NCBI GenBank assembly: GCA_022571365.1
Contig: JACZXZ010000013.1
Location: 1 to 42,321, forward strand
Length of the DNA: 42,321 nt
Direction: 5' to 3'
From: Pseudomonadota bacterium
GTDB lineage: Bacteria > Pseudomonadota > Alphaproteobacteria > G022571365
Numbering within the stretch: the first letter of the stretch is position 1; every line of letters begins with the position of its first letter. The position numbers and the translations under genes are program-made. Of this stretch, positions 12,312 through 20,375 are shown piece after piece. Below the pieces are notes generated by a model. The model was not told where the DNA came from. It worked only from the letters and a program-made list of their open reading frames with translations, and ran no database searches.

Positions 12312-12345
12312 GGTAAATGCAATTACAACTCATTCTCACTCTCAA
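12312..12345 (+). promoter_or_regulatory. Possible degenerate iron-regulator site overlapping the porin leader
   Basis: The stretch around 12318-12341 contains TGCAATTACAACTCATTCTC, whose right half resembles a Fur half-site while the left half is poor. By eye it matches about 11 of 19 positions of the classical Fur box. Weak evidence. Confidence 0.25.
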
Positions 12346-12358
12346 CAGGGGCAATAAA

Positions 12359-13684
12359 ATGGCAAACTCAGCGGAGTTCATCTCTTGTGGAAGCTGGCGC
12401 TCTTCCCGCCTGTGTGCGTTTCTTGGAGGCACGCTTTGCGTCCTGGCCCTGCTCATGGCCGGGCCCGCCCGGGCCGACGTGATCGACGATCTCGTGAAGA
12501 AGAACGAGGCGCTGGAACAGATGGTCCTGGAGCTGATGCAGGAGATGCAAAACCTCAAGCAACAGGTCCAAGACGTGGCCACGGAGGCGAAGGAGGCCAA
12601 GGCGGCGGCGGCCGCGGCGCCGCTGCCGCCGAAGGTCGCGCGCTCGGGAAAGGAGAACGTGGAGCTGGCCATTTCCGGCCAGGTCAACCGGGGCGTGCTC
12701 TACGCCCATGACGGCGGCGACGGCGAGTTCTTCCACGTCGACAACGACAACTCCTCGACCCGCTTCCGACTGATCGGCAAGGCCCGATTCGACGAGGAGT
12801 TCTCGGTCGGCACCCAGATCGAGGTCCAGCTTGAGTCGAACTCGTCCGCGAACGTAAGCCAGCTTTCGGACCGGAGCGTCGACGGTAACGATTTCCTCTC
12901 CCAGCGCAAGCTCGAGCTCTACCTGGACAGCGAGACGGCTGGCCGGCTGTGGCTGGGGCAGGGCGACACCGCCTCGGACGGCACGGCGGAGGTGGATCTC
13001 TCCAGCACCACCGTGATCGGCAGCTCAGACATCCAAGACCTGGCCGGCGGCATTCTGTTCCGCCAGACCGATGCGGGGGTCGGTGTCACCCCGGTGTCCC
13101 TCGCAAGCCCCGCGATCGGCGATGTGTTCGACAACCTCGACGGCCTCAGCCGCGACGACCGCCTCCGCTACGACACGCCGAAACTGTATGGGTTCAACTT
13201 AGCCAGCTCGGCAATCGCCGATGGCCGATACGACGTCGCCCTGCGCTATAGTCGGAAAATCGCTGACGTAAAGCTCGCGTCGGCCTTCGCCTTCGCCAAT
13301 CAAACCGACGACAGCAACATCGTGGATGGCTCGATCTCGGCGGTGCATACGCCGACCGGGATCAGCCTGACCTACGCCCAAGGCAGCCGTTGGGACCACA
13401 CGAACTCGGTCCGCAACACCCGAACCTTCCTGTACACCAAGCTGGGCTGGCAATGGCCCATTTTTCCCTTCGGGAAGACAGCCATTTCCGGCGACTACTA
13501 TGCTGGCACCGATATCGGTGAAAACGGCGACTTCTCGCAGGCCTGGGGCCTCCAGCTCGTCCAGAATATCGACAAGATCGCGACCGAGCTCTATCTCGGC
13601 TACCGCAACCACGCCTACGACGAAGACGACAGGAACTTCGACGACATCGACGCGGTGTTGACCGGGGTGCGGATTAAATTCTAA
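12359..13684 (+). CDS. Outer-membrane porin with N-terminal coiled coil
   Basis: The 441-residue protein has a long signal peptide ending near GPARA (about residue 39), then a heptad-rich coiled coil (about 40-85) with VIDDLVKKNEALEQMV, an Ala-rich linker, and a beta-barrel-like region ending in Phe (TGVRIKF), the usual outer-membrane assembly signal. Trimeric porins of the OprP/DcaP kind carry such N-terminal coiled coils. The chosen ATG at 12359 gives a proper signal peptide with AGGGG upstream; an earlier in-frame ATG at 12317 would place 14 extra residues ahead. It lies between the iron-binding protein and the lipoprotein. Solute specificity is unknown; phosphate or chelated iron would fit the neighbours. 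Confidence 0.85.
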   Translation: MANSAEFISCGSWRSSRLCAFLGGTLCVLALLMAGPARADVIDDLVKKNEALEQMVLELMQEMQNLKQQVQDVATEAKEAKAAAAAAPLPPKVARSGKENVELAISGQVNRGVLYAHDGGDGEFFHVDNDNSSTRFRLIGKARFDEEFSVGTQIEVQLESNSSANVSQLSDRSVDGNDFLSQRKLELYLDSETAGRLWLGQGDTASDGTAEVDLSSTTVIGSSDIQDLAGGILFRQTDAGVGVTPVSLASPAIGDVFDNLDGLSRDDRLRYDTPKLYGFNLASSAIADGRYDVALRYSRKIADVKLASAFAFANQTDDSNIVDGSISAVHTPTGISLTYAQGSRWDHTNSVRNTRTFLYTKLGWQWPIFPFGKTAISGDYYAGTDIGENGDFSQAWGLQLVQNIDKIATELYLGYRNHAYDEDDRNFDDIDAVLTGVRIKF

Positions 13685-13741
13685 ATGCTGGCCAAGACGA
13701 CAGCCCCGAAAGAGGGATTTGATAAAGGGGGATTTGACACG

Positions 13742-13912
13742 ATGCGCATGGGCCTTCTCGCCGCTGTCCTCGCCCTGGCGTTGGCCGGGTGTTCCACCGT
13801 GGAGCCCTTTGACCCTGTGGCGGAGGGTTTCCCCCAGCCGGACGAGATGAAGCCGGGCCCCGGGCTCATCAGCGGCGAGGACGGCGAATTGACCATCGAG
13901 ACCGACATCTGA
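13742..13912 (+). CDS. Small lipoprotein
   Basis: The 56-residue product has a hydrophobic signal and lipobox LALAGC, with the lipidated Cys near residue 18, followed by a short acidic, Pro-rich tail ending IETDI. It begins 57 nt after the porin stop, on the same strand, and is probably co-transcribed. The stop codon lies inside the first copy of a 17-nt tandem repeat. No family was recognised. A second in-frame ATG at 13748 is possible. Confidence 0.7.
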   Translation: MRMGLLAAVLALALAGCSTVEPFDPVAEGFPQPDEMKPGPGLISGEDGELTIETDI

Positions 13913-13980
13913 TCGAGACCGACATCTGATCGAGACCGACATCTGATCGAGACCGACATCTGATCGAGACCGACATCTGA
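13896..13980 (+). repeat. Five perfect tandem copies of a 17-nt unit
   Basis: The unit TCGAGACCGACATCTGA repeats exactly at 13896, 13913, 13930, 13947 and 13964. The first copy encodes the last residues and the stop of the lipoprotein. The others follow in the untranslated region, each carrying TGA. Because 17 is not a multiple of three, copy-number changes leave the protein unchanged. Confidence 0.97.
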
Positions 13981-14021
13981 CGGAGCTTTAATCCGCTTTA
14001 TCCGCCGCCCCCGGGTTTATC

Positions 14022-14056
14022 CGCCGCCCGCGATCTTCGTGGGCGGCGTTTTCTTT
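14022..14056 (+). terminator. Intrinsic terminator of the porin-lipoprotein unit
   Basis: CGCCGCCC (14022-14029) pairs with GGGCGGCG (14041-14048), extended by G-T and C-G pairs around a seven-base loop, and is followed at once by TTTTCTTT. It separates the porin/lipoprotein transcript from the pst operon. Confidence 0.88.
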
Positions 14057-14098
14057 GCGCCACTGGCAGTTCCGGACGGCCGCCCCGCGCCTGTCCGA

Positions 14099-14116
14099 CT
14101 GTCATAAAACTGTCAC
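14099..14116 (+). promoter_or_regulatory. Pho box upstream of the pst operon
   Basis: CTGTCATAAAACTGTCAC matches the PhoB-binding consensus of two CTGTCAT heptamers with a 4-bp A-rich spacer almost perfectly. A possible -10, TAGTAA, lies at 14124-14129, the distance expected at PhoB-activated promoters where the Pho box replaces the -35. An extra CTGTC lies at 14091. Confidence 0.92.
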
Positions 14117-14199
14117 GGAACCGTAGTAACCCTGGCCCCTGGGTGGCTGCGAGAGGGAATCCCGCCAGCCGCAATTCGCCGTCACGGTCAGAGGATTCG

Positions 14200-14226
14200 A
14201 TGCGCATACGCCATGGTGATCGATAA
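14200..14226 (+). other. Eight-codon upstream reading frame overlapping the pstSC start
   Basis: An ATG at 14200, well placed behind AGAGGA, opens a frame MRIRHGDR that ends at TAA 14224-14226, overlapping the annotated start of the pst fusion. It could be a leader or coupling peptide, or may only show that the true pstSC start lies downstream. Confidence 0.35.
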
Positions 14227-16702
14227 GGGAGCTCTACTGATCGGGAAATTCCTCGCCATCGTGGCAGTCGTCGCGTTTGCCGCCGCGGCCGAGGCGCGCG
14301 AGGAAATCCGCATCGCCGGCTCCTCCACCGTCTTCCCCTTCGCCACGATGGTCGCCGACGAGTTCGGCCAAACCACCGGCTTCAAGACACCGGTCGTCGA
14401 GAGCACGGGGACCGGCGGCGGCATCAAGCTGTTCTGCGCCGGTGTCGGTGCGGCCTACCCCGACATCGTCAACGCTTCGCGCCGAATCAAGGAGTCCGAG
14501 CGCGCGGCCTGCGCCGAGAACGGCGTGGCCGCCATCACCGAGATCAAGTTTGGCTTCGACGGGATCGTGATCGCCAACGCCAGATCGGCGCCCCGTTTCG
14601 ACCTCACCTTAAGACAGTTGTTCCTGGCCCTTGCCAAGCGGGTGCCGAGGGACGGCGAGTTGGTGGCGAACCCCTACCGGCGGTGGCGCGAGATCGATCC
14701 GGCGCTGCCCGACACGAAAATCGAGGTGATGGGACCGCCGCCGACCTCGGGCACGCGCGACGCCTTCGTCGAGCGCGCCATGGAGGGGGGCTGCGGGACC
14801 TTTCCAGAGATCGCCGCGCTCAAGCACGCGGACAAACCCGCCTACCAGGCCGTATGCCATACCATCCGCGAGGACGGCGCCTACATCGAGACCGGCGAGA
14901 ACGACAATCTCGTGGTCCAGAAACTGGGCGCCAACCCGAACGCCCTTGGCATCTTCGGGTTCAGTTTTCTCAACGAAAACGCCGACAGGCTGCAGGGCAG
15001 CCTCATCGGCGGCGTCGAGCCGAGCTTCGAGAACATCGCGGCCGGCATCTATCCGATCTCCCGCTCGCTTTATTTCTACGTCAAGAACGCCCATGTCGGC
15101 ATCATTCCGGGCATTGCCGACTATGTGCGCGCGTTCACCGACGAGCGAACCTGGGGACCGTCGGGCTATCTGGCGAACCGGGGGTTGATCCCGCTGCCGG
15201 AGGACGAGCGGCGGGCGGCGCGGGCGGCCGCCCTGCGGCTCGCCGCGCTGCAGCCGGCGGCGATGGGCGCGCGGGGGGAGCCCCCCGTGCCGGCGCCGGG
15301 AGTGCGAGCGATCTCTGGATCGTCCCTGCTGCTGGTCGCCGCCGTGCTCGTGATTCTTTCCGCCATCGGCTACGCCATGGGCCGTCGACGCGCCCTGGCC
15401 GCGGTGGCCGGCGCGGTGGGCAAGCTGCATTCCCTGCCCGGCCATTACGGCTATTACGTGGCGATCTGGTGCGGCCTGCCGGGGTTCGCCGCATTCGTGT
15501 TGTGGCTGGTCTTGGAGCCCCGGATCATCGAGGCGCTGGTCCTGGCCGGCTTGCCGGAGGCCATTATCGACCAGTCGGTGGGGGGGGTCGACGTCCTCCT
15601 CGACAACATCAAGAGCATCGCCCGCGGCGAGATTCCGGGCCGCGCGGTGAGCCCGGCGCTCGAGGCCGCGGCCGAACGCTACAACCGGCTCGACCGAATC
15701 GGCTTCGCCGGCCTAGCCGCGACGGTCCTGGCGCTGGCGACGGGTGGGCTTGCCTACGGCCAGCGTGCGATCGGCCCCGCCTTGCGGGCGCGCAACCGGG
15801 TGGAAGCCGTGCTTCGATCGGCGCTGGCGGCGAGCTCCGTCCTGTCGATCTTGATCACTGTCGGCATCGTCTTGTCCTTGCTGTTCGAAACCATCCGCTT
15901 CTTCGACTTGGTTTCCCTCACGGAATTCCTGTTCGGACTCGATTGGAGCCCGCAGACGGCGATCCGCGCCGATCAGGTCGGCTCCTCGGGCGCATTCGGC
16001 GCCGTGCCGCTGTTCGCAGGCACCCTGCTCATCACCCTGATCGCGATGTCCGTGGCGGTCCCGGTCGGCCTGTTTTCGGCGATCTACATGTCGGAATACG
16101 CCGCGCCCGGGCTGCGCGCCGCCCTCAAGCCGGCCCTGGAGATCCTGGCCGGCATTCCCACCGTGGTCTTCGGCTTATTCGCCGCCCTAACCGTGGCTCC
16201 GATCTTCCGGGACGCCGGTCAAATCCTGGGGCTCGACGTCGCCTCGGAGAGCGCGCTTGCGGCCGGCGTGGTCATGGGCCTCATGATCATACCCTTCGTC
16301 TCGTCCCTTTCGGACGATGTCATCAACGCGGTGCCGCAAAGCCTGCGCGACGGTTCCTACGCGTTGGGCGCGACCAAGTCGGAAACGATCAGGCGGATCA
16401 TCCTCCCCGCCGCGCTGCCCGGGATCGTCGGAGCCGTGTTGCTCGCCATCTCACGCGCTATCGGCGAGACAATGATCGTCGTGATGGCCGCGGGCCTGGC
16501 CGCCAACCTGACGGCGAACCCGCTCGAAGCGGTCACCACGGTGACGGTACAGATCGTCACGCTCCTGGTGGGCGACCAGGAGTTCACCAGCGCCAAGACG
16601 CTCGCGGCTTTCGCGCTCGGTCTGGTGCTTTTCCTCATGACCCTGATGCTGAACGTGGTGGCCCTCGGCGTGGTCCGGAAATATCGGGAGAGATATGACT
16701 GA
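14213..16702 (+). CDS. pstC: Phosphate-binding protein PstS fused to phosphate permease PstC
   Basis: One open frame of 829 residues covers two usually separate proteins of the phosphate ABC importer. Residues 1-29 look like a signal peptide ending AEA. Residues 30-345 read as a whole PstS: IRIAGSSTVFPFA, STGTGGGIKLFC, NASRRIKES and PPPTSGTRDAF supply the phosphate-binding loops. After a short Ala/Pro linker, residues 367-829 read as an alphaproteobacterial PstC: first membrane helix followed by GRRRA, the LHSLPGHYGYYVAIWC segment, and the permease EAA loop near residues 710-737 with LGATKSETIRR. The Arg-rich flank implies the first PstC helix enters from the periplasm, consistent with a tethered PstS. 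The start is uncertain: ATG 14213 lacks a good ribosome site, and AAGGGAG at 14225 favours a later start such as CTG 14237. It overlaps pstA by 8 nt. Confidence 0.92.
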   Translation: MVIDKGALLIGKFLAIVAVVAFAAAAEAREEIRIAGSSTVFPFATMVADEFGQTTGFKTPVVESTGTGGGIKLFCAGVGAAYPDIVNASRRIKESERAACAENGVAAITEIKFGFDGIVIANARSAPRFDLTLRQLFLALAKRVPRDGELVANPYRRWREIDPALPDTKIEVMGPPPTSGTRDAFVERAMEGGCGTFPEIAALKHADKPAYQAVCHTIREDGAYIETGENDNLVVQKLGANPNALGIFGFSFLNENADRLQGSLIGGVEPSFENIAAGIYPISRSLYFYVKNAHVGIIPGIADYVRAFTDERTWGPSGYLANRGLIPLPEDERRAARAAALRLAALQPAAMGARGEPPVPAPGVRAISGSSLLLVAAVLVILSAIGYAMGRRRALAAVAGAVGKLHSLPGHYGYYVAIWCGLPGFAAFVLWLVLEPRIIEALVLAGLPEAIIDQSVGGVDVLLDNIKSIARGEIPGRAVSPALEAAAERYNRLDRIGFAGLAATVLALATGGLAYGQRAIGPALRARNRVEAVLRSALAASSVLSILITVGIVLSLLFETIRFFDLVSLTEFLFGLDWSPQTAIRADQVGSSGAFGAVPLFAGTLLITLIAMSVAVPVGLFSAIYMSEYAAPGLRAALKPALEILAGIPTVVFGLFAALTVAPIFRDAGQILGLDVASESALAAGVVMGLMIIPFVSSLSDDVINAVPQSLRDGSYALGATKSETIRRIILPAALPGIVGAVLLAISRAIGETMIVVMAAGLAANLTANPLEAVTTVTVQIVTLLVGDQEFTSAKTLAAFALGLVLFLMTLMLNVVALGVVRKYRERYD

Positions 16703-17996
16703 GTTCGCCGAGTCACGGGGACATGTCGGGACGAACGATGGCGCGGCGCGGCGAGCGCGACGCCATGCCGCGGAACGGCGGTTCCGCCTTTACGGCATTC
16801 TCGCCATCGTCGTCGCGGTGTCGTTTCTCGTCCTCTTGCTTGGCAGCATCGCGGTCCAGGGCTACACCGCCTTCACGGCGACCCAGATCAGGCTCGATGT
16901 GACCTTCGAGCCCGAGGTCATCGACCCCGAGGGCACCGGCGACCCTGAGCTGTGGGCGGGGGCCGACTACGGCGCCCTGATCCGCCACAGCCTCGGCGCC
17001 CGCTTCCCGGGGGTTCGCGAGCCGGAGGAAGTGCGCGCGCTTATGGCACTGATAAGTTCCGGCGCCCGCTTCGACTTGAGGGACATGGTGCTGGACGACC
17101 CCGGCCTCATCGGCACGACGCGGTCGGTGTGGCTTCCCGCCGCGGCCGATATCGACATGCTGGTCAAGGGTATCACTCCGCGCGACGTGCCGGAGGACGC
17201 CCGGCGGGTCAAGGACAACCAGATCGCCTGGCTCGACGCCCTTGTCGCCGAGGGCGCGGTCAAGCGCGCGCTGCATTTGCGCTTCTTCACCGCGGGCGAT
17301 TCGCGCACGCCGGAGCGGGCCGGCATCTGGGGCGCCATCGTAGGCTCGTTCTACACCATGATGGTAACCCTGGCTCTGGCCTTCCCGATCGGCGTGTTGA
17401 CGGCCGTGTATCTCGAGGAATTCGCGCCCAAGAACCGGTGGACCGACCTTGTCGAGATCAACATCAACAACCTGGCGGCGGTGCCGTCCATCGTCTTCGG
17501 CCTGCTGGGTCTTGCGGTGTTCCTCAACGTCTATCACCTGCCGCGCTCGGCGCCGGTGGTCGGCGGCATGACGTTGGCGCTTATGACCCTGCCCACCATC
17601 ATCATCGCGACCCGCTCCGCGCTTGCGGCGGTGCCGCCGTCGCTCCGCGAGGCGGCGCTCGCCATCGGCGCCTCGCCGCTGCAGGTGGTGATGCACCACA
17701 CCCTGCCCGCCGCCATGCCGGGCGTGCTGACCGGCACCATCATCGGCATGGCGCGGGCCCTGGGCGAGACCGCGCCGCTCTTAATGATCGGCATGGTCGC
17801 CTTCATCGCCGATATTCCCGGCGGGCCGTCCGATCCGGCGACGGTGCTGCCGGTTCAGGTCTTCCTGTGGGCGGGCAGCCCGGAGCGGGCCTTCGCCGAG
17901 AAAACCGCGGCGGCGACCCTGGTGCTGCTGGTTTTCCTTATCGCCATGAACGGGCTCGCGGTATACCTACGCAAGAAATTCGAGAAGCGGTGGTAA
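16695..17996 (+). CDS. pstA: Phosphate ABC transporter permease PstA
   Basis: The 433-residue inner-membrane permease pairs with PstC to carry phosphate. After a first helix (about 32-55) a long periplasmic region of about 150 residues precedes the core permease, as in alphaproteobacterial PstA proteins with the DUF3333 extension. The core has GAIVGSFYTMMVTLALAFPIG and an EAA loop near residue 316 (LREAALAIGASPLQVV). The start overlaps the end of the pstS-pstC fusion by 8 nt, so translation is probably coupled. pstB follows after 3 nt. Confidence 0.95.
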   Translation: MTEFAESRGHVGTNDGAARRARRHAAERRFRLYGILAIVVAVSFLVLLLGSIAVQGYTAFTATQIRLDVTFEPEVIDPEGTGDPELWAGADYGALIRHSLGARFPGVREPEEVRALMALISSGARFDLRDMVLDDPGLIGTTRSVWLPAAADIDMLVKGITPRDVPEDARRVKDNQIAWLDALVAEGAVKRALHLRFFTAGDSRTPERAGIWGAIVGSFYTMMVTLALAFPIGVLTAVYLEEFAPKNRWTDLVEININNLAAVPSIVFGLLGLAVFLNVYHLPRSAPVVGGMTLALMTLPTIIIATRSALAAVPPSLREAALAIGASPLQVVMHHTLPAAMPGVLTGTIIGMARALGETAPLLMIGMVAFIADIPGGPSDPATVLPVQVFLWAGSPERAFAEKTAAATLVLLVFLIAMNGLAVYLRKKFEKRW

Positions 17997-17999
17997 GCC

Positions 18000-18806
18000 A
18001 TGGAAGCACAAACGGCCCTGATCGGTCATAATCGGCCCGCGGACGCGACGCCGGTAAAGATGGCGACCCGCGACCTGGACGTGTCCTACGGTGCGATCCA
18101 GGCGCTCGCCGGGGTCGAGCTGGATATCCGAGAAAACGAGGTGACCGCGCTGATCGGACCGTCCGGCTGCGGCAAAACGACCTTCTTGAGATGCCTCAAC
18201 CGCATGAACGATACCATCGAGGGCTGCGTCGTTTCCGGGCTGGTCACCCTCGACGGCCACGACATCTACGACCGCTCGCTCGACGTGGTCCAGCTGCGCG
18301 CCCGCATCGGCATGGTCTTCCAAAAGCCGAATCCATTTCCCAAATCAATCTATGACAACGCCGCCTACGGGCCGCGGATTCACGGCCTTGCGGCAAACCG
18401 GGACGAGCTCGATGAGATCGTCGTGACCAGCCTCGAGAAAGCGGGTCTTTGGAAAGAGGTTCGCGACCGGATGGGTGAGCCGGGCACCAGCCTCTCCGGC
18501 GGCCAGCAACAGCGCCTGTGCATCGCCCGCGCCATCGCGGTCAGCCCCGAGGTGATCCTCATGGACGAGCCGTGCTCGGCCCTGGACCCCATCGCCACCG
18601 CCCGCATCGAGGAGCTGATCGACGAACTCCGGGAGAACTACACCATCGTGATCGTCACCCATAACATGCAGCAGGCGGCCCGGGTCTCCCAGCGCACCGC
18701 CTTTTTCCACCTCGGCCAGGTGGTCGAAATGGGCGACACGGTGGAGTTGTTCACGAACCCCCAGGACGAGCGTACCCAGGGCTATATCACCGGGCGCTTC
18801 GGCTGA
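18000..18806 (+). CDS. pstB: Phosphate ABC transporter ATP-binding protein PstB
   Basis: The 268-residue cytoplasmic ATPase powers phosphate uptake. Walker A GPSGCGKT is at residues 53-60, the signature LSGGQQQR is near 165, Walker B VILMDEP is near 185, and the His switch is in [17 protein letters not shown] after Walker A and [15 protein letters not shown] at the Q-loop are hallmarks of PstB. It begins 3 nt after the pstA stop and is followed by phoU after 32 nt. Confidence 0.98.
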   Translation: MEAQTALIGHNRPADATPVKMATRDLDVSYGAIQALAGVELDIRENEVTALIGPSGCGKTTFLRCLNRMNDTIEGCVVSGLVTLDGHDIYDRSLDVVQLRARIGMVFQKPNPFPKSIYDNAAYGPRIHGLAANRDELDEIVVTSLEKAGLWKEVRDRMGEPGTSLSGGQQQRLCIARAIAVSPEVILMDEPCSALDPIATARIEELIDELRENYTIVIVTHNMQQAARVSQRTAFFHLGQVVEMGDTVELFTNPQDERTQGYITGRFG

Positions 18807-18838
18807 ACGCGCAAGATCGGCGGGCAAAGGAGGCCCCC

Positions 18839-19579
18839 ATGGCATCGACACATATCGTCAAGGCCTATGACGAGGAGCTCCAACACCTCAACAACAACAT
18901 CGCCCGGATGGGCGGTCTGGCCGAGGAGCAGCTCGCCAGCGCCATCCAGTCGATGGTCAAGCGCGACAGCGAGCTGGCCAGCAAGACCATCGAAAACGAC
19001 GACAAGGTCGACCGGCTCGAGCACGAACTCAACGATTTCGTGATGCGCCTGCTGGCGCTGCGCCAGCCGATGGCCTCGGATCTCCGCAACATCATCGCCG
19101 CGCTTAAAATCGCCAGCGATCTCGAACGCATCGCTGACTGCGCCACCAATGTCGCCGAGCGGGCCATCGCCCTCAACGAGATCCCGCCGGTCAAGCCGCT
19201 TTACACCATTCCGCGCATGAGCGGGCTGGTGCAGCAGATGATCAAGGACGTGCTCGACGCCTATATCGAACGCGATGTCGACAAGGCGATGGAGGTGTGG
19301 CATCGCGACGACGAGGTGGACGAGATGTATACCGCCCTGCTGCGCGAGCTGTTGACTTACATGTTGGAGAATCCGCGCAATATCACGCCCTGCACCCACC
19401 TCCTGTTCATCGCCAAGAACATCGAGCGGATCGGCGATCACGCCACCAACATCGCGGAGATGGTTCATTTCCTCGTGCATGGCGTGCCGTTCCGGGAAAA
19501 ACGGCGGAAGGAGCATTACCCGGGCGTCGCGGCGGTGGCGCCGGCGGCCAACGAGGAAGGGGAGGCCAGCGGCAAATGA
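18839..19579 (+). CDS. phoU: Phosphate signalling protein PhoU
   Basis: The 246-residue helical protein links the Pst transporter to PhoR and keeps the Pho regulon off when phosphate is plentiful. Two three-helix PhoU repeats are visible, each with acidic metal-binding motifs: ENDDKVDRLEHELNDF in the first and WHRDDEVDEMYTALLREL in the second. The ATG at 18839 follows AAAGGAGG, a strong ribosome site. The stop overlaps the phoB start by ATGA, so the two are coupled. Confidence 0.96.
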   Translation: MASTHIVKAYDEELQHLNNNIARMGGLAEEQLASAIQSMVKRDSELASKTIENDDKVDRLEHELNDFVMRLLALRQPMASDLRNIIAALKIASDLERIADCATNVAERAIALNEIPPVKPLYTIPRMSGLVQQMIKDVLDAYIERDVDKAMEVWHRDDEVDEMYTALLRELLTYMLENPRNITPCTHLLFIAKNIERIGDHATNIAEMVHFLVHGVPFREKRRKEHYPGVAAVAPAANEEGEASGK

Positions 19580-20268
19580 CGCCCCATATCCTGGTGGTCG
19601 AAGACGAGGCGGCACTCGTCGAGCTGTTGCGCTACAACCTGGAGGAGGAAGGATTCCGGGTCTCTGCCGCCGCCGACGGCGAGGCGGCGCTCGCCGCGGT
19701 GGCCGAAGACAAGCCCGACCTCATCGTGCTCGACCTGATGCTGCCGCTGATCTCGGGTCTTGAGATCTGCCGACAGTTGCGCCGCCGGCCCGAGACGCGC
19801 GGCCTTCCCATCATCATGCTGACCGCCCGCGGCGAGGAGAGCGATAGAATCCGCGGCCTCGACAGCGGCGCGGACGACTACGTCACCAAGCCGTTCTCGC
19901 CCAGCGAGCTGGTCGCCCGGGTGCGCGCCGTGCTGCGCCGCGCCCGTCCGGCGCTCGCCCAGGACTCGCTCGGATACGGCGAGCTGGTCATGGACCTTGC
20001 CAAGCGCCGCGTGACCCGCGAGGGCCGCGCCATCCATTTGAGCCCGACCGAGTTCCGGTTGCTCCAGTACTTCATGGAGCATCCGGGCCGGGTCTTCTCG
20101 CGTGAGCAACTGCTGGACGCCGTATGGGGCCTGGACGCCGAGGTCGAGCCGCGCACCGTGGACGCCCACATCCGGCGCCTGCGCAAGGCCTTGAACGATG
20201 GCGGCAAGGCCGACTTGATCCGCACCGAGCGCGCGGCCGGCTACGCGCTGGACAGCAAGCCTTACTGA
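19576..20268 (+). CDS. phoB: Phosphate regulon response regulator PhoB
   Basis: The 230-residue OmpR/PhoB-class regulator has a receiver domain with acidic pocket VVEDE (residues 7-11), phospho-acceptor Asp53 in LIVLDLMLP, and Lys in DDYVTKPFSP. A C-terminal winged helix (about 130-228) has LSPTEFRLLQYFMEHPGRVF and RTVDAHIRRLRKAL. Ending the pst-phoU operon and facing phoR upstream identifies it as PhoB rather than another OmpR-type regulator. Its likely target in the window is the Pho box at 14099. No intrinsic terminator with a T tract was seen after it. Confidence 0.95.
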   Translation: MTPHILVVEDEAALVELLRYNLEEEGFRVSAAADGEAALAAVAEDKPDLIVLDLMLPLISGLEICRQLRRRPETRGLPIIMLTARGEESDRIRGLDSGADDYVTKPFSPSELVARVRAVLRRARPALAQDSLGYGELVMDLAKRRVTREGRAIHLSPTEFRLLQYFMEHPGRVFSREQLLDAVWGLDAEVEPRTVDAHIRRLRKALNDGGKADLIRTERAAGYALDSKPY

Positions 20269-20375
20269 GCCGGGACCGGCTGTACAGAGGTTCAGCGGAG
20301 GACTCGCCCCCGCCCCGGTCGGGCCGGGCCTGGGTGGTTGCGGTCCCGGCGCCGCGGGACAAGCCCGGGCGGGTC

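Noticed and set aside
13896-13980. CRISPR-like array
   Set aside because: The 17-nt units are directly adjacent without spacers and no cas genes are near.
15263-15304. Internal starts that would separate PstC from PstS (ATG 15263, GTG 15302)
   Set aside because: Neither has a well placed ribosome site and the frame is continuous; recorded as the main alternative to the fusion.
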